Position numbers and translations under genes: made by a program. 64,000 nucleotides of DNA from Phenylobacterium sp. (GTDB lineage: Bacteria; Pseudomonadota; Alphaproteobacteria; Caulobacterales; Caulobacteraceae), in assembly GCF_030646615.1 (NCBI RefSeq), contig NZ_JAUSLG010000038.1, positions 62,001 to 126,000 of the forward strand, in the 5' to 3' direction. Positions 57,700-64,000 of this stretch are shown piece by piece. Within the stretch, counting starts at the first letter, position 1. The number at the start of each line of letters is the position of its first letter. Under the pieces are notes generated by a model. It saw only the letters and a list, made by a program, of their open reading frames with translations, searched no databases and was not told the DNA's origin.

Positions 57700-58977
57700 A
57701 TGGATCGACGCTCCTTTCTTGTGCTGCTTGTCGCCGGTTGCGCTGACCCCGCCGCCAACCTCGGCCCTCAACTGGCCCTGGGCCCTGGCGCGCCGACGCC
57801 TTACCGGCCTGAGCCCACCGTCGATCTGCCGCCCTCGGGCAGCCCGACCTTCGACGCCTGGCTGAAGGAATTCTACGTCAAGGCGGTCAAGGCTGGCCTG
57901 CCTTCCGATCTGGTGGACCGGGAGCTCCGCGGCCTGACGCCCAACGACCGGATTTCAGCGCTGGATTCCCGGCAGCCCGAGTTCTCTCGCCCCGTCAGCG
58001 ACTACATCCGCGGCGTGGTGACCGAAGATCGAATCGCCATTGGCGCGCGGCGCCGCGACGCCCTGCCGGCCCTGAGCGACATCGAGACGCGCTTTGGCGT
58101 GCCGCGCAATGTGCTGGTGGCCATCTGGGGCCTCGAGTCCGGGTTCGGCGCCATCCTGGGCGACTTCGACGTAGTCCGCGCCATGGCCACCCTGGCCGCC
58201 GATGGCCGCCGACGGGAATTCGCCGAAGACCAGCTGATGGCCGCGCTCAAGATCATCGGCTCCGGGGAATTCCCCCGGTCGCGCCTGGTCGGCTCCTGGG
58301 CCGGCGCCATGGGCCAGACCCAATTCATCCCCACCACCTTCCTGGCCACCGCCATCGATGGCGACGGCGACGGCCGCCGCGACCTCTGGGGATCCTCGGC
58401 CGACGCCCTGGCCTCGGCCGCCAACCTGCTGTCCAAGGCCGGCTGGCGCCGAGGCGAGAGCTGGCACCGGGAAGTCACCGTGCCGGCCAGCTTCGACTAC
58501 GCGCTGACCGAGGGCCCTCGGGAGATCCCGGCCTGGTGGGCGCAGCGCGGCGTCGTCCCGGCCGATGGTCGCCCCATAGCGGCCGCCGATCAGAACGCCC
58601 CGGCCGAACTGATCGCCCCCTCCGGCGCCGGCGGGCCGATGTTCCTGATCTTCCACAACCACTTCATGATCCGCCGCTACAATAATTCGACGGCCTATGC
58701 CTTGGGCGTCGGACTGCTGGCCCAGCGCCTAGGCGGCGAAGGGCGGCTGGTCCGCGACTGGCCGCAGGAGACGCCGCTGGCGCTCTCCGACCGCACGGCG
58801 GCCCAGACCGCCCTCAACCAGCTCGGCTTCGACGCCGGCGCCCCGGACGGCATTGTGGGCGTCAACACCCGCAAGGCCCTGCGCGCCTATCAACAGGCCC
58901 GCGGCCTGGTGGCTGACGGCTACCTGTCGCTGGAAATGGTCCGTCGCCTCCGCTCAGAGACCGGCGCCCCGAACTGA
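57700..58977 (+). CDS. Lytic murein transglycosylase (MltB/SLT_2 family) with C-terminal PG-binding domain
   Basis: LVAIWGLESGFGAILGDFDVVRAMATLA; SWAGAMGQTQFIPTTFL; C-terminal QTALNQLGFDAGAPDGIVGVNTRKALRAYQQARGL. Confidence 0.94.
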   Translation: MDRRSFLVLLVAGCADPAANLGPQLALGPGAPTPYRPEPTVDLPPSGSPTFDAWLKEFYVKAVKAGLPSDLVDRELRGLTPNDRISALDSRQPEFSRPVSDYIRGVVTEDRIAIGARRRDALPALSDIETRFGVPRNVLVAIWGLESGFGAILGDFDVVRAMATLAADGRRREFAEDQLMAALKIIGSGEFPRSRLVGSWAGAMGQTQFIPTTFLATAIDGDGDGRRDLWGSSADALASAANLLSKAGWRRGESWHREVTVPASFDYALTEGPREIPAWWAQRGVVPADGRPIAAADQNAPAELIAPSGAGGPMFLIFHNHFMIRRYNNSTAYALGVGLLAQRLGGEGRLVRDWPQETPLALSDRTAAQTALNQLGFDAGAPDGIVGVNTRKALRAYQQARGLVADGYLSLEMVRRLRSETGAPN

Positions 58978-58998
58978 GCTTCACCCGACGCCGGGCCG

Positions 58999-60327
58999 CT
59001 ACTGGCCGGACTCGTCCCGGCGCTCGAGGGTGGCCATGGCCGCGTCGGCCCGCGTCGCCGGCTCGGGGTCGGCGTTCCGAAGCTGGGGATTGCGGAAGGC
59101 GTAGTAGAGCAGGCCCACCATAATCGCGGCGTTCAGCGCAAACGGCGCCCAGGCGATCAGCTGGTAGAGCCACACGAAGAACGGGGCCAACACCACATTG
59201 ACGCCGTTCACGGCGGCGATGGCGCCGGCCACCCGGGCCTGTTCGCCCATGTTCACCGCCAGGGACGACCCCGCCGTGAAACCCGGGCGGGCGAAGCCAA
59301 AGCCGAGGCTAGCGATCGCATAGCCCATGACCACCGCCCAGTAGTTGGGCGACAGGGCGACGATCACATTGCCCACCGCGGCCACGGCGACGCCCCAGCG
59401 CAGCAGTTGGCGCGGAGTCATCTCGAACATGCGGATGATGCCCCACTGGGCCAGCAGGCCAGCCATGGCCCCGAACATCATGGCGATGGCGATGAAGCCC
59501 TGGGCGGCGGCCGGCGACAGGGCCAGCTTGTCGATGATCAGAAAGCCCAGGGTCTGACCCTGGGCCGTCTGGCAGGCGGCGACCAGGAAGCCATAGATCA
59601 GGAAGGGCGTGATCCGCGGGTCCCGCCACATGGGCGTTTCCTTGACCCCGGGATTGGCCTTGCGGGTCTCGGCCTCTGCGTCGGTGCGCGCGCGGGTTTC
59701 GCCGGCGAAGGGGCTCTCGGGCAGGAAGCGATAGACGACGAACAACATGACCGCGGCGATCAGGGCGAAGCCGAACAGCGGCCCCGACAGGCCCAGGAAG
59801 GGCAGGATCAGCAGCGGCGCGAGAAAGGGGCCGATCACCGTCCCCAGGCCGAAGGCGCCGGCCAGGCTGGACATGGCCTGGGTGCGCTTCTCGGGCGCGG
59901 TATGCTCGGCCACATAGGCCTGGGTCGCCGGGTTCGAGGCGGCCCCGAACAGGCCGAACAGGGCTCGGGCGAACAGGAAGAAGACGAAGATCACCATGGG
60001 CGTCGCCCAGTGGCGCAGGCCCGCATTCACCACCAGGCCGCAGCAGACCATCGAGACCATGAAGCCGGTCAGGCCGACCAGCATCAGCGGCTTGCGCCCA
60101 TACCGGTCCGAGGCCCGGGCCCAGAAGGGCGAGGAAAACGCCCACAGAAGCGCCGAGAGCGAAAAGACCGCCGCCACCAGGGGGTCGGGGATGCCAATCG
60201 AGCGGCCAATGGCCGGCAGCACCGAGATCAGCCCCGTATTGCCCATGGCCGTGGCCAGGGACACCCCGAAGATGATCGCGAATGAACGCTTGGGAAGCAC
60301 CACGGGGAGCGCGGGAGATCCGGACAT
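58999..60327 (-). CDS. MFS transporter
   Basis: 12-TM pattern; FSSPFWARASDRYGRKPLMLVGL motif A. Confidence 0.92.
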   Translation of the reverse strand: MSGSPALPVVLPKRSFAIIFGVSLATAMGNTGLISVLPAIGRSIGIPDPLVAAVFSLSALLWAFSSPFWARASDRYGRKPLMLVGLTGFMVSMVCCGLVVNAGLRHWATPMVIFVFFLFARALFGLFGAASNPATQAYVAEHTAPEKRTQAMSSLAGAFGLGTVIGPFLAPLLILPFLGLSGPLFGFALIAAVMLFVVYRFLPESPFAGETRARTDAEAETRKANPGVKETPMWRDPRITPFLIYGFLVAACQTAQGQTLGFLIIDKLALSPAAAQGFIAIAMMFGAMAGLLAQWGIIRMFEMTPRQLLRWGVAVAAVGNVIVALSPNYWAVVMGYAIASLGFGFARPGFTAGSSLAVNMGEQARVAGAIAAVNGVNVVLAPFFVWLYQLIAWAPFALNAAIMVGLLYYAFRNPQLRNADPEPATRADAAMATLERRDESGQ

Positions 60328-60439
60328 GTGACCGCTGTTAATGCGGCGCGTCACCGCAGGCAATTGCGATTACCGCACACCGGCCATTAAGCATTAACCC
60401 CGATGCTCCCGCAGGATTAGCCGGGGGCCAAACGTCGTC

Positions 60440-61309
60440 ATGTTCCAGATCATCGGGATCGTTCTGCTGTTCGCCATGGTGTTCGGCAGCTACATCATGG
60501 CCGGCGGCAATATGGGGATCATCCTCCACGCCCTGCCCCACGAGATGATGGCGATCGGCGGCGCCGCGGTGGCCGCCTTCCTGATCAGCCACTCGATGAC
60601 CGTGATCAAGGGCGTCGGCGGCGGCCTGGCCAAGGCCTTCGCCGGCCCCAAGTGGAAGGCGTCGGACTACCGCGACCTCTTGTCCCTGCTGTTCCTGTTG
60701 ACCAAGACCATGAAGTCCAAGGGCGTCATCGCCCTGGAAAGCCACATCGAAAACCCGGGCGAGAGCACGATCTTCTCCCGCTATCCGAAGATCACCAAGG
60801 ACCACTTCGCCGTGGATTTCATCTGCGACACCCTGCGGATGATGACCATGAACCTGGAAGATCCCCACCAGGTCGAAGACGCCATGGAAAAGCAGCTCGA
60901 AAAGCACCATCACGAGGCCCTGGCGCCGGCCCACGCCCTGCAGAACACCGCCGACGCCCTTCCGGCCCTGGGCATCGTCGCCGCCGTGCTCGGCGTGGTG
61001 AAGACCATGGGCTCGATCTCCGAGCCTCCCGAGGTCCTGGGCGGCATGATCGGCGGCGCCCTGGTCGGCACCTTCCTGGGCGTGTTCCTGGCCTATGGCC
61101 TGGTAGGACCGCTGTCGTCGCGACTCAGCGCCGTGGTCGAGGAGGAGGCCTCCTTCTACAAGATCATCCAGGCCGTCCTGGTGGCCCACCTGCATGGCAA
61201 CGCCGCGCAGATCTCCGTCGAGATCGGCCGTGGTCATGTGCCCAGCGGCGCTCAGCCGAGCTTCCTGGAGTTGGAAGAGGCCCTTTCGGCCATCCCGGCC
61301 GAGGCCTGA
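60440..61309 (+). CDS. motA: Flagellar motor stator protein MotA
   Basis: MFQIIGIVLLFAMVFGSYIMAGGNMGIILHALPHEMMAIGGAAVAAFLI; ALPALGIVAAVLGVVKTMGS; GALVGTFLGVFLAYGLVGPLS. Confidence 0.96.
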   Translation: MFQIIGIVLLFAMVFGSYIMAGGNMGIILHALPHEMMAIGGAAVAAFLISHSMTVIKGVGGGLAKAFAGPKWKASDYRDLLSLLFLLTKTMKSKGVIALESHIENPGESTIFSRYPKITKDHFAVDFICDTLRMMTMNLEDPHQVEDAMEKQLEKHHHEALAPAHALQNTADALPALGIVAAVLGVVKTMGSISEPPEVLGGMIGGALVGTFLGVFLAYGLVGPLSSRLSAVVEEEASFYKIIQAVLVAHLHGNAAQISVEIGRGHVPSGAQPSFLELEEALSAIPAEA

Positions 61310-61513
61310 TCGGACCGGCTTTGCCGGCAAAAACGGGGGGCGAGGCGGCGTCGGCGAAAAAAGTGATCACAGCCGCGTGATTTACCCCCTTGCCCCCGCA
61401 CCAAACACCGGCATATTCCTGCACTGCGCAGCGATGCTGAAGCTTCTGGCCCCCGGGCCGGGGGCGACAGTCGCGCCAGGCGCAATCAACCTCCATTCCA
61501 GGGGACCAGGGAC

Positions 61514-61792
61514 ATGACCTCCGAGATTCTTCGCAAGCTGCTCGTGGCCGGCGCCGCCGTCGCCGCTCTCTCCGTCGCCGCCTGCGGCCAGCCCGCTGAA
61601 ACCGCCGACGAAGCCGCCGCGGAAGCCACCACCGAAGCCGCGACCGCCGAAGCCGCCGCCGACACGGCCGTTGACGCCGCCGCGACCGCCGACGCCGCTG
61701 CTGACGCCGCCACCGACGCCGCCACCGACGCCATGGCGCCGGCCGCGGAAGCCCCGGCTGCTGACGCCGCTGTGGAAGCTCCGGCTCACTAA
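61514..61792 (+). CDS. Small Ala-rich putative lipoprotein
   Basis: MTSEILRKLLVAGAAVAALSVAAC lipobox then (AADAATDAA)-type acidic/Ala-rich repeats; own terminator downstream. Confidence 0.72.
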   Translation: MTSEILRKLLVAGAAVAALSVAACGQPAETADEAAAEATTEAATAEAAADTAVDAAATADAAADAATDAATDAMAPAAEAPAADAAVEAPAH

Positions 61793-61823
61793 GCCATTCG
61801 CGAACGCCTCGGCGTTTTCGATG

Positions 61824-61851
61824 AAGGGCCGCCCTCCGGGGCGGCCCTTTT
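61824..61851 (+). terminator. Rho-independent terminator
   Basis: AAGGGCCGCC-ctccgg-GGCGGCCCTTTT. Confidence 0.88.
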
Positions 61852-61906
61852 GCTATGGGCGAACGATAGGTCTTGAAGCGATCGTCCGCTGGCCGCCAAT
61901 GGAGCG

Positions 61907-63736
61907 ATGCTCCCGCCCGCCGCCCCGCCCGATTCCCGTTCGGATGAGTCGCCCCTGATTCTCGACGATCAGGGCCAACCGCGCTCGCGCCTCTATGGCG
62001 ACGTCTATTTCTCCACCGAAGACGGCCTGGCCGAATCGCGGACCGTGTTCCTGCAGGGGTGCGGCCTGCCGGAGCGGTGGGCCGCTCGCCGGCGGTTCAC
62101 CGTCGCCGAACTTGGCTTCGGCACCGGGCTCAACATCCTGGCCCTGCTCGACCTGTGGCGTGAGACGCGGCCCCCCGGCGGGCGGCTTCACATCTTCACC
62201 GTCGAAGCCCATCCCCTGCGCGCCGAGGCGGCCGCCGCCGTGCTGGCCGCCTGGCCGGAGGTTGCAGACCTCGCCCGCCTGCTGACCGACCGCTGGCCAG
62301 GTCAGGCGCGGGGCTTTCACCGGGTGGATCTGCCCGAATTCCACGCCACCCTGGATGTGGCCGTAATGGAAGTCGCAGCGGCGCTGCGATCCTGGACGGG
62401 TCAGGCCGACGCCTGGTTCCTGGATGGTTTCTCGCCGGCGCTCAATCCGCAGATGTGGCGGGACGAGGTGTTTGCAGGGGTGGCGGCGCGCACAGCGCCA
62501 GGGGGCCGCCTCGCCACCTTCACCGTGGCCGGCGCCGTCCGCCGGGGCCTTCAGGCGCAGGGCTTCGAGGTGGCCAAGCGGCCGGGCCACGGCCGCAAGC
62601 GTGAACGTCTGGAAGCCTGGAAGACCGACGCTGTCATTCCAGCCCCACCGCCGTCGCAGGTGGCGGTGATCGGCGCGGGCGTGGCCGGCGCCGCCCTGGC
62701 CCGCGCGTTGCGGCAAGGCGGAGCCGAGGTCCAGGTGTTCGACGCCGGCGGTCCGGGCCACGGCGCGTCAGGCAATCCTGCCGCCCTCGTCACCCCCCGT
62801 CTCGACGCCGGGCTCGGCCCCCTCGCCGGCCTCTTCGCCCAGGCTCTGACGCGCGCCCGAACCCTGTATGAAGCGATCCCCGGCGCGGTGCTCGACCGCG
62901 GCGTGCTGCAACTGGCCCATCAGCCCAAGGACGGCGACCGATTCGCCCGGATCGCAGCGTCTGACCTGTTTGAGTCCTGGTCCTTGGAGGTCATAGGCGG
63001 CCAGGCCGTAGGTCAGTGGACGGGAGAGGCGACTGAGGGCGCCGGTCTCGCCCAGCACGGCGCCCTGGTGGTCAGGCCGAGCGCCATCCTGTCGGCCTGG
63101 CTCGGCGAGGTCAGCCAAGGCGCGGTCTCGGCCCTGGCGCGCCGGGACGACCGGTGGGTCGTGCTGGGGGCGGCGGGGCAAGAGCTCTGGCGCGGCGACG
63201 CCGTGGCGGTCTGCGCCGGGGCGGGCGCCGGCGAACTGCTGGCCCAGGCGCCCCTGCAGGCCGTTCGGGGACAGATCTCCCTGGCGCCTGGCCTGGATGC
63301 GCGGGCCGCCGCCTGGGGAGGCTACGTCGCCCCGTCTCCGGATGGCCTGGTGTTTGGGGCCACCCACGACCGCGACGACCATGGCTCCGAGGTCCGCGCC
63401 TCCGACCACGGACGCAACTTGGAGACTTTGGCCCAAGCCCTTCCCCAGCTGGCCGCCCGCGCCGGCGCCGTCGCGCTTGCAGGGCGCGCATCGCTGCGGG
63501 CGGTGACGCCCGATCGCCTGCCGCTGGCCGGACCAGGCCCGGGGGGCGAGAAAGGCCTGTTCGTCCTGTCCGGCCTGGGTTCCCGGGGCTTTTGCCTGGC
63601 GCCCCTCCTGGCCGAGCATGTGGCCGCCCAGCTCCTCGGCGCCCCCTCGCCCCTGCCCGGCGAAATGATCGACCTGATCGACCCCGACCGTTTCCGTCGC
63701 CGGGCGCAGCGACGAGCGGGATTGGCGCCCGATTGA
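61907..63736 (+). CDS. mnmC: Bifunctional tRNA mnm5s2U34 biosynthesis protein MnmC
   Basis: FTVAELGFGTGLNILALLDLW (methyltransferase), DAWFLDGFSPALNPQMW, then VAVIGAGVAGAALARALRQGGAEVQVFDAG (FAD oxidase domain). Confidence 0.95.
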   Translation: MLPPAAPPDSRSDESPLILDDQGQPRSRLYGDVYFSTEDGLAESRTVFLQGCGLPERWAARRRFTVAELGFGTGLNILALLDLWRETRPPGGRLHIFTVEAHPLRAEAAAAVLAAWPEVADLARLLTDRWPGQARGFHRVDLPEFHATLDVAVMEVAAALRSWTGQADAWFLDGFSPALNPQMWRDEVFAGVAARTAPGGRLATFTVAGAVRRGLQAQGFEVAKRPGHGRKRERLEAWKTDAVIPAPPPSQVAVIGAGVAGAALARALRQGGAEVQVFDAGGPGHGASGNPAALVTPRLDAGLGPLAGLFAQALTRARTLYEAIPGAVLDRGVLQLAHQPKDGDRFARIAASDLFESWSLEVIGGQAVGQWTGEATEGAGLAQHGALVVRPSAILSAWLGEVSQGAVSALARRDDRWVVLGAAGQELWRGDAVAVCAGAGAGELLAQAPLQAVRGQISLAPGLDARAAAWGGYVAPSPDGLVFGATHDRDDHGSEVRASDHGRNLETLAQALPQLAARAGAVALAGRASLRAVTPDRLPLAGPGPGGEKGLFVLSGLGSRGFCLAPLLAEHVAAQLLGAPSPLPGEMIDLIDPDRFRRRAQRRAGLAPD

Positions 63737-63812
63737 AACCACGATCCTGGGCTACCGTCCGGCCATCAGAAGCGCCTTGGCGGCGGCCTGACCAGAATTG
63801 AGGAGGCTCTCC

Positions 63813-64000
63813 ATGCGTACGTCCATTCTCGCCCTGGCCGCGCTGGCGACCGCCGCCTGCGCCCCGACCACCGGCTCCAATGACCTGGAGACCACGACGA
63901 ACGCCCCGGACAGTCGGGAGTGCTTCTTCACCCGCAACGTCAACGGGTTCAGCGCGCCAGATGACGAGACCCTCTATCTGAGGGTCGGGGTGCGCGACGT
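63813..64000 (+). CDS. DUF6491-like putative lipoprotein, truncated by window end
   Basis: MRTSILALAALATAACAPTTGSNDLETTTNAPDSRECFFTRNVNGFSAPDDETLYLRVGVRD. Confidence 0.7.
   Translation, partial: MRTSILALAALATAACAPTTGSNDLETTTNAPDSRECFFTRNVNGFSAPDDETLYLRVGVRD

Noticed and set aside
60387-60400. TTAAGCATTAACC upstream of motA as a CtrA site
   Set aside because: Spacing between TTAA halves is 3, not the 7 expected for a full CtrA box (TTAA-N7-TTAA).
61315-61327. CCGGC-ttt-GCCGG after motA as a terminator
   Set aside because: Only a 5-bp stem with a 3-nt loop; too weak to list as a feature.

Overview
The window is a 64 kb, GC-rich, densely coding chromosomal stretch. Gene content and order (gapR, tacA-like regulator, tol-pal, ruvCAB, motA) indicate an alphaproteobacterium of the Caulobacterales (Caulobacter/Phenylobacterium-like). 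I support about 64 CDSs. I found no rRNA, tRNA, CRISPR array, prophage or transposon. Landmarks: heterodimeric ABC exporter; lipid-modification cluster (DUF1365 / FAD oxidoreductase // CFA-synthase-like / DUF2177); WbpA/WbpE-like sugar pair; YebC; ruvCAB; ybgC-tolQRAB-pal-cpoB-tilS; pntAB; GH3; pepF with an in-frame amber codon; Lrp/amidinotransferase/rocD; PQQ alcohol dehydrogenase; sigma54 response regulator; gapR; folE; rpmJ (missed by the ORF track); TonB-receptor/PepSY/DUF2271/DUF4198/ApbE operon; lytic transglycosylase; motA; mnmC. Observations most worth following up: (1) two identical divergent promoter-like motifs, GCATCCG-N15-CGTATC, between the FAD oxidoreductase and CFA-like genes, suggesting one ECF sigma factor drives both arms; (2) a TonB receptor/PepSY/DUF2271/DUF4198/ApbE operon whose DUF2271 protein carries a DGVSGAT flavinylation-like motif and which has a Fur-box-like site upstream; (3) a degenerate RNase H-like protein upstream of ruvC; (4) a TGG-to-TAG nonsense codon in pepF; (5) two related long dyad repeats bracketing the tacA-gapR-folE block; (6) an 18-bp perfect palindrome and a 12-bp GCAA-tetraloop hairpin upstream of the transglycosylase. 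All calls come from reading the sequence; no database search was run.
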